Shown: in pieces, positions 16,139 to 24,067 of the stretch
Position numbering within the stretch: the stretch's first letter is position 1
Layout of the letters: every line of letters starts with the position of its first letter
Assembly: GCA_014190575.1 (NCBI GenBank)
Contig: BJGQ01000030.1
Span: 1 to 37,911 of the forward strand
From: Bacteroidota bacterium
GTDB taxonomy: Bacteria > Bacteroidota > Bacteroidia > Chitinophagales > UBA10324
DNA length: 37,911 bases
Reading direction: 5' to 3'
Translations under genes and position numbers: made by a program
The notes under the pieces: generated by a model
Databases searched by the model: none
Told to the model about the DNA's origin: nothing
What the model saw: the letters and a program-made list of their open reading frames with translations, nothing else

Positions 16139-16830
16139 TGCCTAATTTTCTTTTAATTGAAACTGCTGCTTCGGTCTGTTCAGTTGCAACAGCAAATGCA
16201 AATGGAATTATTGCAGTTCGAGAAAATGAAGAAGGGCAACAACATGCAACGCTCATCACGGTTTTTGTTGATGAGGTAATGAAAGAATCAGGTTTCGGTT
16301 TTGATAAAATAAATGCAGTTGTTGTAAGCGCAGGACCGGGATCTTACACCGGATTGCGAATTGGCGTAAGCGCAGCTAAGGGAATTTGTTTTGGCGCACA
16401 ACTTCCACTGATTGCCATAGATTCGTTGCAAGCATTGGCAACAGGATTTGCGGAAGAAAAAAAATATACAGGAATAATTTGCAGTTTATTTGATGCGCGC
16501 CGTGATGAAATATATTTTGGAATCTGGAATGAAAAATCAAAAACAATAATCAGGAGTCGGTCTGCAATTTTGAATGACGAATTTCTTTCAGTCATTAAAT
16601 CAATTGACACCCCAATTGTATTTGTTGGAAACGGAGCTGAGAAAGTTAAAAAGTTTTTATCGAATGAAACTCATGAATATCATTCCGATTTTAAATCATC
16701 TTCAAAATTTTTACACTCCACCGCATTAAAAAAATTTATGGAAAAAGACTTTGTTGATGTGGCTTATTTTGAACCCAATTACATCAAGCCATTTTATTTT
16801 GCTGAAGTAAAAAAAACGAAAATCATTTGA
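16138..16830 (+). CDS. tsaB: tRNA threonylcarbamoyladenosine biosynthesis protein TsaB
   Basis: A 230-residue ASKHA-fold protein, the scaffold partner of TsaD in making t6A at position 37 of ANN-decoding tRNAs. Motifs are the N-terminal 'LLIETAASVCSVATA' (phosphate-1-like strand), 'QQHATLITVFVDEVMKESG' and the hallmark 'VVSAGPGSYTGLRIGVSAAKGICF'. The C-terminal part ('VAYFEPNYIKPFYF') matches the usual 'P.YLR...' end. It starts on the last base of the M28 stop codon. It converges on the Rrf2 gene with a 24-bp gap and no evident hairpin. Confidence 0.95.
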   Translation: MPNFLLIETAASVCSVATANANGIIAVRENEEGQQHATLITVFVDEVMKESGFGFDKINAVVVSAGPGSYTGLRIGVSAAKGICFGAQLPLIAIDSLQALATGFAEEKKYTGIICSLFDARRDEIYFGIWNEKSKTIIRSRSAILNDEFLSVIKSIDTPIVFVGNGAEKVKKFLSNETHEYHSDFKSSSKFLHSTALKKFMEKDFVDVAYFEPNYIKPFYFAEVKKTKII

Positions 16831-16854
16831 TAAACTATTTTACTGGTATAAAAT

Positions 16855-17298
16855 TTACCGCCCGCTGATATTGCTCAATACCGCTGAACCCTTTTCAATT
16901 TCTTCAGCTAACTGTACTACATAGGTATTGGAAAGCATATTTAATAATTCGTCTCTCACTACTTTAAACTGATTGTGAATCGGACATTGTTTTTTTTCAG
17001 AACAATTTTTTAATCCCAAGCCGCACCCGGTAAATGTTTTATCTCCATCCAATGCGCGAACAACATCAATTAATTTTAACCGGGTTTGAGTTTTATTTAA
17101 ATAAAATCCGCCTGATGGTCCTTTTTGCGAACTGATAATTCCATTGTGCGAAAGTGATTGTAGAATTTTTGCAGTGAAGTGCTGAGGAGCATCAATTTCC
17201 TTACAAATTTCCATTATACCCAATTTATTTCCCGCGTTGTTTTGCGTGGCAACAAACACTACGGCTCTGATTGCGTATTCACATGATTTTGAAAACAT
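16855..17298 (-). CDS. Rrf2 family transcriptional regulator with a three-Cys cluster
   Basis: A 147-residue winged-helix regulator. The N-terminal DNA-binding part ('SCEYAIRAVVFVA', 'IMEICKEIDAPQHFTAKILQSLSHNGIISSQKGPSGGFYL') has the Rrf2 signature including the 'GPSGGF' wing. The dimerisation helix is followed by Cys95, Cys102 and Cys108 (in the longer-frame count) spaced C-x6-C-x5-C. Rrf2 proteins with three such Cys usually bind an Fe-S cluster and sense iron-sulphur status, nitric oxide or redox (IscR, NsrR). The x6 spacing differs slightly from the IscR x5. The frame reaches back to a TTG, but the ATG giving MFSKSCEYA is the standard start. No isc/suf or NO-reductase gene is in view, so the targets are unknown. 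Confidence 0.9.
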   Translation of the reverse strand: MFSKSCEYAIRAVVFVATQNNAGNKLGIMEICKEIDAPQHFTAKILQSLSHNGIISSQKGPSGGFYLNKTQTRLKLIDVVRALDGDKTFTGCGLGLKNCSEKKQCPIHNQFKVVRDELLNMLSNTYVVQLAEEIEKGSAVLSNISGR

Positions 17299-17380
17299 AG
17301 AATGCAAATCACCTATTTTGAAGTAAGGTTTAGAATGATTTTCGTCACAATTAATTTCTGCAATAATTTAAATATGAAAT

Positions 17381-17956
17381 TTATTTCACGGCTTGCAACA
17401 TTATAACGCGCATAATTTCTTTCACGCCTTTTTTAATTCCAACCGGATAATTTCCTTGCTGGAAAGATGGAAGCATTTGTTCATTAACAATTTTTATCCC
17501 GGCATCATCAGATAAGAGCTGGTCCATCCCAAGCCCTGTAAAGATCCGCACCTTACGCTGGTTAGCCGACACTACTATCATTATTCCATTATTAATTTCT
17601 TTTAATCCAATTCCCCATTTATTTCCTAGGTCTTCAGAAAATTCTTCAATTGAATTGAAAGGAGAAAAAGTTGCAGTGGTGACAACCGCAATGGTAACAG
17701 CAGTTTTTTCTTCAAATTCATTTACTAAAAAAGTAAGCGTGTCAATTGAATTGTTATCAATTATGTGTTCAAAATCGTTTATCCAACTTGTTGGTTTTTG
17801 AACCCCGGAATTATTGATTGATTTGCTTTTGGAAGTATCATTTGATGTTATAGGGATTTTGTCATCTGATTTATTTGTTGAATGCTGACATGAAGAAATA
17901 ACAACAATAAAAATCAGTGATAGAACAAATTGAAAATTGAATCTTGAGAATTCCAT
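17381..17956 (-). CDS. Lipoprotein with a TPM (YgcG-like) domain
   Basis: A 191-residue exported lipoprotein. A signal sequence with hydrophobic core 'FQFVLSLIFIVVISSC' ends in a lipobox with Cys23. After a Ser/Lys/Asp-rich linker comes a TPM domain (about 60-185): 'LVNEFEEKTAVTIAVVTTATF', 'DLGNKWGIGLKEINNGIMIVVSANQRKVRIFTGLGMDQLLSD' and the closing 'QGNYPVGIKKGVKEI'. TPM domains occur in photosystem repair factor Psb32 and bacterial YgcG/BA42-type proteins; the biochemical role is debated. The frame stays open for 56 codons into dedA, but that part has no matching character, so the ATG ahead of the signal peptide is chosen. It lies 17 bp after dedA and is probably cotranscribed with it. Confidence 0.88.
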   Translation of the reverse strand: MEFSRFNFQFVLSLIFIVVISSCQHSTNKSDDKIPITSNDTSKSKSINNSGVQKPTSWINDFEHIIDNNSIDTLTFLVNEFEEKTAVTIAVVTTATFSPFNSIEEFSEDLGNKWGIGLKEINNGIMIVVSANQRKVRIFTGLGMDQLLSDDAGIKIVNEQMLPSFQQGNYPVGIKKGVKEIMRVIMLQAVK

Positions 17957-17973
17957 TTTAAAGTATTTAATAA

Positions 17974-18618
17974 TCAAACCCGGACTTTTCTCCCCTTCAT
18001 CAATGCAACAACCACTGGAATAAATGAAACAATGATGATGCAAATAACGATATAACTGAAATGTTCTTTCACAAATGGAATGTTGCCAAACAAATAGCCA
18101 ACCAACAAAAACAACATTACCCAACTAACACCGCCAACTATATTGTAAAACGAAAAACGCCTGTATTTCATTTTCCCAACTCCGGCAACAAATGGCGCAA
18201 AGGTTCTTATGATTGGCATAAACCGACTTAAAACAATTGCGAGGTTACCGTGCTTCTCAAAAAACTCCTGCGTGCGTTCCAGGTTTTTTTTCTTCAAAAA
18301 CCATTTGTCCATTTCAAATGCTTTCGGACCTACCCATCTGCCAATTTGATAATTCATCATGTTGCCAGTAACAGCCGCAACAATCATTAAAGCAGCAAGC
18401 AATAAAATATTTAATCCGGTTGCTTCGTTGGCAGCGAGCGCTCCTGCAGCAAACAACAACGAATCGCCTGGAAGAAATGGAGTAATAACAAATCCTGTTT
18501 CACAAAAAACAATAAGAAATAAAATCAGGTAGGTCATCATTCCATATTGCGAAATAATTTCAGTCAAGTGTTTGTCAATGTGTAAAACAAAATCAATAAG
18601 AAAGTGAATGACCTCCAT
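17974..18618 (-). CDS. DedA family integral membrane protein
   Basis: A 214-residue inner-membrane protein of the DedA/SNARE-associated family; members move or flip phospholipids or undecaprenyl phosphate, and some affect membrane potential. Hydrophobic segments lie near residues 28-60, 70-90, 140-160, 165-185 and 190-210. The family signature is present: 'ETGFVITPFLPGDSLLFAAG' (re-entrant loop with E and PGD), 'GRWVGPKAF' and 'LSRFMPIIRTFAPFVAGVGKM' (R...P.RT..P..AG). It starts with ATG only 3 bp after the purD stop, so it belongs to the pur run. UptA/PopT-type undecaprenyl phosphate recycling is possible but not distinguishable here. Confidence 0.93.
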   Translation of the reverse strand: MEVIHFLIDFVLHIDKHLTEIISQYGMMTYLILFLIVFCETGFVITPFLPGDSLLFAAGALAANEATGLNILLLAALMIVAAVTGNMMNYQIGRWVGPKAFEMDKWFLKKKNLERTQEFFEKHGNLAIVLSRFMPIIRTFAPFVAGVGKMKYRRFSFYNIVGGVSWVMLFLLVGYLFGNIPFVKEHFSYIVICIIIVSFIPVVVALMKGRKVRV

Positions 18619-18621
18619 TTT

Positions 18622-19905
18622 TTAGTTTTTAAGATTTAAAACATCGAACCCGATGTCGTGACGAAAATATTTTTCTTCAAACTGAATTTTTTCAGCATTG
18701 GATTTAGAAATTTTCAATGCTTCTTCTAAAGTGTTTCCAAGTGAAGTAATTGCCAATACTCTGCCACCGGATGTTTGCAATTCTCCATTCGTCATTGTAG
18801 TTCCGGCATGAAAGACAACTGAATTTTTTATTGATTCAATTCCTGAAATTGTTTTTCCCTTTTCATATAATTCAGGATACCCTCCAGAGGTGAGCACAAT
18901 TGTTGCGCAATATTTTGATGAAATTGAAATTTTTTTCACGCTCAGTTTTTCATTTGCAGTAGCAAGAAATAATTCCACCAAATCACTTTCTATTCTTGGC
19001 AACACTGCTTCAGTTTCAGGGTCACCCATTCTGCAATTGTATTCAATCATAAATGGTTCCCCATTGACAATCATCAATCCGAAATAAATAAAACCTTTAT
19101 AAACCAATTTGTCTTCCTGCAATCCATCAATGGTTGGCTGAATCATTTGGCCAACAATTTTTTTCATGAGCAAATCATCAGCAAACGGAACAGGAGATAT
19201 TGCGCCCATGCCTCCGGTATTTAATCCGGTATCGCCTTCGCCAATTTTTTTATAATCTTTTGCAGTTGGAAGTAATAAATAATTTAACCCATCAGAGAGA
19301 ATGAAAACACTCATTTCTATTCCATGCAAAAATTCTTCAACCACCACTCGCTCACTTGCACTTCCGAATTTTCCGTGAAGCATATTTCTGAATTCTTCTT
19401 CTGCTATATCTAAAGTTTTACAAATCAAAACTCCTTTACCCGCAGCTAATCCATCCGCCTTTAAAACAACAGGAGTATTCAGTGCGCGGATAAACTCCAC
19501 ACCCTTTTCCAAACTATTTACATCGAAAGATTGATAAGCCGCCGTTGGAATGTTATGTTTCAGCATAAACTCCTTTGCAAATGCTTTACTGCCTTCTAAC
19601 TGTGCTGCATCTTTTGATGGACCAATGACCGGAATCTTTTTTAATTCAATATCAGAAATAAAAAAATCATAAATGCCTTTAACCAGTGGATCTTCAGGAC
19701 CAACCACAACCAACTCGATTTTATTTTCTAAACAACATTTTTTAATCGCGTCAAAATCTGTAGGGCTTAATAAAATATTTTTTCCATGTTGAGCAGTGCC
19801 TGGATTTCCAGGGGCAATAAATAATTGAGAACACAATTTACTCTGGGCAATGCTTCGTGCTAAAGCATGTTCGCGACCACCACTACCTAATAATAAAATG
19901 TTCAT
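18622..19905 (-). CDS. purD: Phosphoribosylamine--glycine ligase (GAR synthetase)
   Basis: Joins glycine to phosphoribosylamine, the second step of purine synthesis. The 427-residue length is typical. It starts 'MNILLLGSGGREHALA', diagnostic for PurD, followed by 'GPEDPLVKGIYDFF', the ATP-grasp region 'LKADGLAAGKGVLI' and 'VVEEFLHGIEMSVFILSDG', and the metal-binding 'NCRMGDPETEAVLPRI'. The C-terminal domain ends with 'GGRVLAITSLGNTLEEAL'. It is 29 bp downstream of comB and 3 bp upstream of dedA on the same strand. purN and gcvT are close by, placing two glycine-using enzymes and a formyl-folate user together. Confidence 0.98.
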   Translation of the reverse strand: MNILLLGSGGREHALARSIAQSKLCSQLFIAPGNPGTAQHGKNILLSPTDFDAIKKCCLENKIELVVVGPEDPLVKGIYDFFISDIELKKIPVIGPSKDAAQLEGSKAFAKEFMLKHNIPTAAYQSFDVNSLEKGVEFIRALNTPVVLKADGLAAGKGVLICKTLDIAEEEFRNMLHGKFGSASERVVVEEFLHGIEMSVFILSDGLNYLLLPTAKDYKKIGEGDTGLNTGGMGAISPVPFADDLLMKKIVGQMIQPTIDGLQEDKLVYKGFIYFGLMIVNGEPFMIEYNCRMGDPETEAVLPRIESDLVELFLATANEKLSVKKISISSKYCATIVLTSGGYPELYEKGKTISGIESIKNSVVFHAGTTMTNGELQTSGGRVLAITSLGNTLEEALKISKSNAEKIQFEEKYFRHDIGFDVLNLKN

Positions 19906-19934
19906 TCAAAAATAATTTTCAAAGATTAAAATTA

Positions 19935-20672
19935 TTAAATCATATCTTTTGAAATATCAGCACGAACCAAAGCGCCCCCCTTTAAAATGGGGACCACATT
20001 GGTTAAATCAGGTCGTAAACAATATTTGATATCATTCACTACACCGAATTTTGCAAGCCGTTTGTAGTGCGATGATTGCTTCATGTAGTGTAACATGTTT
20101 CGGCGCGAATTGAGGTATAATTTTTCGGCAGCAAATGCTGAATCACTATCGACTAAAAAATAATCTTTCAGTGTATTAATAATTGCCCCAGCGAAAATGG
20201 TGTCTTCGAGATTAAACTTATCACGCCATCCACTGCACAATAGAACAGTATCAGTGCTTTCATTCAACAGCCATCGTGTTAAGGCTGTAAAATTCAGAAA
20301 CCCTCCGATTAAAATTTCTTTCGCATCGCTCGACATTTTAATTGCGCGTGTTCCATTGGTAGTTGTGAGCACGAGTGTTTTTCCTTTCACTACACCATCC
20401 ATGTATTCGAACGGTGAATTTCCATAGGAGAAACCTTCTACTTTTTGTCCGCCACGCTCGCCGGCAAGTATATGATCGGGTTTGTCTTTATAAGATAAAC
20501 ATTCTTCAATGCTCTCAACAGGAATAACCTTCGTTGCCCCCTGATCGAGTGCAACTGTCATTGTAGTGGTTGCGCGCAATACATCAATCACAACTACAAC
20601 TTTTCCCTGCAATGGATAAAGCGGAAGAAGATTGGGGGTAAGAATTACTTCAAGGGATGATTTATCAGGCAC
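19935..20672 (-). CDS. comB: 2-phosphosulfolactate phosphatase family protein (ComB)
   Basis: A 245-residue protein of the ComB family. Characteristic stretches are 'VVVIDVLRATTTMTVALDQGA' near the N-terminus, 'LAGERGGQKVEGFSYGNSPFEY', 'TLVLTTTNGTRAI' and 'VLLCSGWRDKFNLEDTIFAGAI'. In methanogens ComB removes phosphate from (R)-2-phospho-3-sulfolactate during coenzyme M synthesis. Bacteria with this gene usually lack coenzyme M, and its role there is mostly unproven; sulfolactate formation is one option. No ComA or other sulfonate gene is adjacent. The start codon is GTG, with no ATG ahead of the first core strand. It lies 42 bp after gcvT and 29 bp before purD. Confidence 0.88.
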   Translation of the reverse strand: MPDKSSLEVILTPNLLPLYPLQGKVVVVIDVLRATTTMTVALDQGATKVIPVESIEECLSYKDKPDHILAGERGGQKVEGFSYGNSPFEYMDGVVKGKTLVLTTTNGTRAIKMSSDAKEILIGGFLNFTALTRWLLNESTDTVLLCSGWRDKFNLEDTIFAGAIINTLKDYFLVDSDSAFAAEKLYLNSRRNMLHYMKQSSHYKRLAKFGVVNDIKYCLRPDLTNVVPILKGGALVRADISKDMI

Positions 20673-20714
20673 GGAAAAATAATTTGTGAATGGTGAAATT
20701 TATTTCAGCAGTAA

Positions 20715-21800
20715 TTAATTTTTATAAAAAGGCAATCTCACAACTTGAGCAGCAATTTTATTATCACGAATAGAAATAAAAATTTTACTTCCTTCTGATG
20801 AATATTCTGTTTTTACATATCCCATTCCGATGGCTTTGTTCAACGAAGGCGATTGTGTTCCACTGGTTACTTTACCTATTGTTTCTCCAGCTTCATTCAC
20901 AATTAAATAATCATGGCGAGGAATTCCCCGATCTATCATTTCAAAGGCAACTAATTTTTTTGTAACGCCTTTTTTCTTTTGCTCTTCAATTTGTGTACGA
21001 TTTGTAAACTCCTTGGTGAATTTTGTAATCCATCCAAGTCCGGCTTCAATGGGTGAAGTTGTATCATCAATATCATTTCCGTACAAACAAAATCCCATTT
21101 CCAAACGAAGTGTATCACGAGCAGCTAACCCAATTGGCTGCATGTTAAATTCTTTTCCTGCTTCAAAAATTTTATTCCAGATTAAATCAGCATTTGAATC
21201 TTCAAAATAAATTTCAAATCCACCTGCACCGGTGTATCCTGTATTTGAAATCAAAACATTTTCTATTCCTGCAAAAACTCCCTTCTTAAAAGTGTAGTAT
21301 GGAATTTCAGAAAGATTAATGTCAGTTAATTTTTGCAATGCTTTAATTGCATCTGGTCCTTGAACAGCGAGCAAAGCAGTTTTATCACTGATATTACGCA
21401 TTTCCACATTATGAGAATTGAATTTCGAAATCCAATTCCAGTCTTTTTCAATGTTGCTTGCATTCACAACCAGCATCCATTCCTTTTCGCCAAGACGATA
21501 CACCAGCAAATCATCTACAATTCCACCTATATCATTTGGCAAACACGAGTACTGAATTTTTTCGGGAGTGAGTTTCGCCGCATCATTCGAAGTAACGCGC
21601 TGAATTAAATCAAGTGCTTTTTCTCCTTTCAAAATAAATTCGCCCATGTGCGAAACATCAAAAACTCCGGTGCGATTTCGAACTGCTAAATGCTCATCGT
21701 TAATGCCGGTGTATGAAATGGGCATGTTGTATCCTGCGAATGGCGCCATCTTGGCTCCAAGTGCCAAATGAAAATGCGTGAACGGTGTATCTTTAATCAT
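20715..21800 (-). CDS. gcvT: Glycine cleavage system T protein (aminomethyltransferase)
   Basis: Transfers the methylene group from aminomethyl-lipoyl H protein to tetrahydrofolate, releasing ammonia. The 361-residue length is standard. Motifs are '[13 protein letters not shown]', '[11 protein letters not shown]', '[17 protein letters not shown]' (folate-side Asp region), '[13 protein letters not shown]', '[21 protein letters not shown]' and the C-terminal barrel segment '[16 protein letters not shown]'. gcvH and gcvP are not in the window. It follows purN by 77 bp and has a -7 element of its own, so it may be transcribed both separately and with the purine genes. Its product, methylene-THF, is the precursor of the formyl donor PurN uses. 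Confidence 0.98.
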   Translation of the reverse strand: MIKDTPFTHFHLALGAKMAPFAGYNMPISYTGINDEHLAVRNRTGVFDVSHMGEFILKGEKALDLIQRVTSNDAAKLTPEKIQYSCLPNDIGGIVDDLLVYRLGEKEWMLVVNASNIEKDWNWISKFNSHNVEMRNISDKTALLAVQGPDAIKALQKLTDINLSEIPYYTFKKGVFAGIENVLISNTGYTGAGGFEIYFEDSNADLIWNKIFEAGKEFNMQPIGLAARDTLRLEMGFCLYGNDIDDTTSPIEAGLGWITKFTKEFTNRTQIEEQKKKGVTKKLVAFEMIDRGIPRHDYLIVNEAGETIGKVTSGTQSPSLNKAIGMGYVKTEYSSEGSKIFISIRDNKIAAQVVRLPFYKN

Positions 21801-21809
21801 AAGTGGCAG

Positions 21810-21817
21810 CGAAGATA
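21810..21817 (-). promoter_or_regulatory. Putative -7 promoter element of gcvT
   Basis: The reverse strand reads TATCTTCG, 9 nt upstream of the ATG. It is identical to the serS element and lies inside the same 12-mer (GCGAAGATAATT). The short distance would mean a nearly leaderless transcript. No TTG at 19 nt is seen. Confidence 0.35.
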
Positions 21818-21877
21818 ATTGGGTTAGTTAGTTATTCGTTATTCGAGAAAAGTTATTTGTAATTACAGTTTGCATAA

Positions 21878-22453
21878 CTACTCTTTAGAAATTATTTTTT
21901 CAATTTCTGCAGCGAAATGTTTGTGTTCGAGATGATGAACTTTTTCAGCTATTGAATCCGGTGTATCATTTTCATCGAGCATCACACTTGACTGAAAAAT
22001 TATTTCTCCCTTGTCGAACTCTTCATCAATTAAATGAATGGTGATGCCGGTTTGTTTTTCGCTCGCGCGCTTTACTGCTTCATGCACTTTCATTCCGTAC
22101 ATTCCTTTGCCTCCATATTTTGGAAGAAGCGCAGGATGAATATTTATTATTTGATTTGGAAATTTTTTTATCAGTAGCTCAGGAATCAACCATAAATATC
22201 CGGCAAGCACAATCCAATCAGTTTTATGTTTTTGTAATTCATTTAATAATTGTTCCGGATTTTTTTGGTCATCCTTTGTAATCATCAGCACCGGAATTTT
22301 CCATTCGGCAGCCAATTCAATTATTCCAGCTTTCGGATTGTTGCAAACAATCAACTCCACTTTTATTTCAGAATGATTGTGAAAATGCTTCTGAATTTTT
22401 TGTGCGTTGCTTCCCTTACCCGAGGCGAAAATGGCGATGTGTTTCATTTTCAT
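21878..22453 (-). CDS. purN: Phosphoribosylglycinamide formyltransferase (GAR transformylase)
   Basis: Formylates GAR using 10-formyl-THF, the third step of purine synthesis. The 191-residue length is normal. It starts 'KHIAIFASGKGSNAQKI' and has 'IVLAGYLWLIPELLIKKFPNQIINIHPALLPKYGGKGMYG', with the catalytic Asn and His in 'NIHPALLP'. 'TGITIHLIDEEFDKGEIIFQ' supplies the catalytic Asp. The ATG overlaps the stop of the upstream lipoprotein gene (ATGA), which favours this start over a second ATG two codons later and indicates translational coupling. gcvT follows after 77 bp. Confidence 0.97.
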   Translation of the reverse strand: MKMKHIAIFASGKGSNAQKIQKHFHNHSEIKVELIVCNNPKAGIIELAAEWKIPVLMITKDDQKNPEQLLNELQKHKTDWIVLAGYLWLIPELLIKKFPNQIINIHPALLPKYGGKGMYGMKVHEAVKRASEKQTGITIHLIDEEFDKGEIIFQSSVMLDENDTPDSIAEKVHHLEHKHFAAEIEKIISKE

Positions 22454-23937
22454 AATCCGAATTCCTGCACAAATAATTGTTGAAACAATTGAGTGGCATT
22501 ACTTAACCCATCTATCTTTTGTAATTCAAGTGAAGAGAAAATAAAATTAACTTGACCGCTTTGATTTGTTTTGTATGCCATTACCGTTGAAGCTCCGCTC
22601 CACGGAAATAAAAAGTTAGTGCTGATTTTTTTACCAATCAGGTTTGCATCGTAAATCGGAACGGCTCCAGGAAATAAATTAAATGGTTTCACATTGCTGA
22701 TGATGGTATTGCTTTTCAGATTTGGATAACCCGCTTGTTGCGCAAACACACTTGATGTATCAGATAAAATTAATGCCGTATCAGAATATGCAACGAGTGA
22801 TTGAGCAGGAGTAAAATCTAAAAAAGTTGATTGCTCATCAAAGGATGATGAAACATAAACCGCTACAAATAATTTTCCTCCTGCATTAAAAAAATTATCT
22901 AGCGAGCGCTGCCCCAGCGACAATGATTTTGATGCATCGTTACTGAACCAGATGATTGCGTGGAACAACGAAAAAATTCTCGACTCCGTTAAATTATCAG
23001 GAGCAAGTTGCGTGTAAACTCCTGCTTGTTGCTGAAAAATATTCAGTGTGTCAAAAGCAGTAACTCCGGCCGCACTCATGTTTTGTGAATAGAATGTAAG
23101 TGCCGTTGCGCTTTGAGCAGGTGAAGAATAACCTTCAACTAATAATGTTGTTGAAGATGGTTTCTTAATAAAAATTTTATAAGAAGAAATGTAAGCCGAC
23201 TTCGCCTCAGATTTATCTACCGTACGAACGAATAATCTGTTTGTGTCATTCAGCAACATTCCATTCATCAATGTTGCCTGTGCCGTTAAATCGTTGTTTG
23301 CATAAACAGAGCATGCAGGATTATTTGTGGTAAAGGTAGTTGCGATGAATGTTCCACTGCTCACTGAAACATCCAAAGAATAAGGAGTTTGAGTGGTATC
23401 GTTCCAACATAATTCGTAGCGCAATAAATTTTCTTCACCATCAGGGTCAGATCCTTTCCAATAAAATTTTACAACCGGAAATGAAATGATTGGATTGTTT
23501 GTTCCTGAAACAAACGCAATTGAAGGTGCCGAATTTTTTACAGGCAATCCCAATTTTGCAGGAGTTGGGTCAGGCATATTTAAATTATCAATTGCTCTTA
23601 CATAAAAAGTAAAATCAACAGTGTCTTTTCCGGGAGGAATGGAAAGAATAAATGTACTGTCTTGTTTTTTTGTGAAGTTCCAGAAAGTTGAAGATGTAAT
23701 CAAAGAATCGAAAGTGAATTCATATCCTTTTATAAATCCATCGGCATCATCGCCCCACCATTGCAACTGCACTTGTGCATTCATTCTATCAGCACCAATG
23801 CGAATGATGGTATCAATAATTGTATGTGTTTCAGGAGTGAGATTTTCTTTCAGGTTTCCTTTCAATCCTGTTTTGCAGGAGAAGAAAATGGAGATGACAG
23901 AAAAAAGTAAAAGTGCTGAAAGAAATTTTTTATTCAC
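22450..23937 (-). CDS. Uncharacterised lipoprotein translationally coupled to purN
   Basis: About 495 residues. The N-terminus 'KKFLSALLLFSVISIFFSC' is a lipoprotein signal with Cys near residue 21, so it is exported and lipid-anchored. The first half (about 55-260) looks like two fibronectin-type beta-sandwich units, with 'VQLQWWGDDADGFIKGYEFTFD' and 'VKFYWKGSDPDGEENLLRYEL' as equivalent strands. The second half (about 265-495) looks alpha/beta ('LLVEGYSSPAQSATALTFYSQ', 'ALIWFSNDASKSLSLGQRSLDNFFNAGGKLFVAVYV'), resembling class I glutamine amidotransferase-like or DUF4350-type folds. I do not recognise a named family. No ATG is available; GTG is chosen and a TTG six codons upstream is possible. 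Its stop overlaps the purN start by 4 bp. Confidence 0.75.
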   Translation of the reverse strand: MNKKFLSALLLFSVISIFFSCKTGLKGNLKENLTPETHTIIDTIIRIGADRMNAQVQLQWWGDDADGFIKGYEFTFDSLITSSTFWNFTKKQDSTFILSIPPGKDTVDFTFYVRAIDNLNMPDPTPAKLGLPVKNSAPSIAFVSGTNNPIISFPVVKFYWKGSDPDGEENLLRYELCWNDTTQTPYSLDVSVSSGTFIATTFTTNNPACSVYANNDLTAQATLMNGMLLNDTNRLFVRTVDKSEAKSAYISSYKIFIKKPSSTTLLVEGYSSPAQSATALTFYSQNMSAAGVTAFDTLNIFQQQAGVYTQLAPDNLTESRIFSLFHAIIWFSNDASKSLSLGQRSLDNFFNAGGKLFVAVYVSSSFDEQSTFLDFTPAQSLVAYSDTALILSDTSSVFAQQAGYPNLKSNTIISNVKPFNLFPGAVPIYDANLIGKKISTNFLFPWSGASTVMAYKTNQSGQVNFIFSSLELQKIDGLSNATQLFQQLFVQEFGL

Positions 23938-24067
23938 TGCTGCAAAGTAAATCAACGAATTGAAAGTTGAATGGAAATACAGGTTATAAAAAAATTAAAA
24001 AACAAATTCATGAACTATATTAATTCATACAATTTTTATTGCTAGCAAGTATTTTTTTGCATGACTT

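Noticed and set aside
17957-18124. The TPM-lipoprotein frame stays open for 56 more codons into dedA
   Set aside because: That part is dedA read in another frame, and it is rich in Cys/His/Trp with no domain character. The ATG directly before a clean lipoprotein signal is the sensible start.
19907-19914. TATTTTTG on the reverse strand just before purD as a -7 promoter box
   Set aside because: Only one base separates it from the start codon, and it lies in an A/T run, so it is probably chance; purD is most likely read from upstream.
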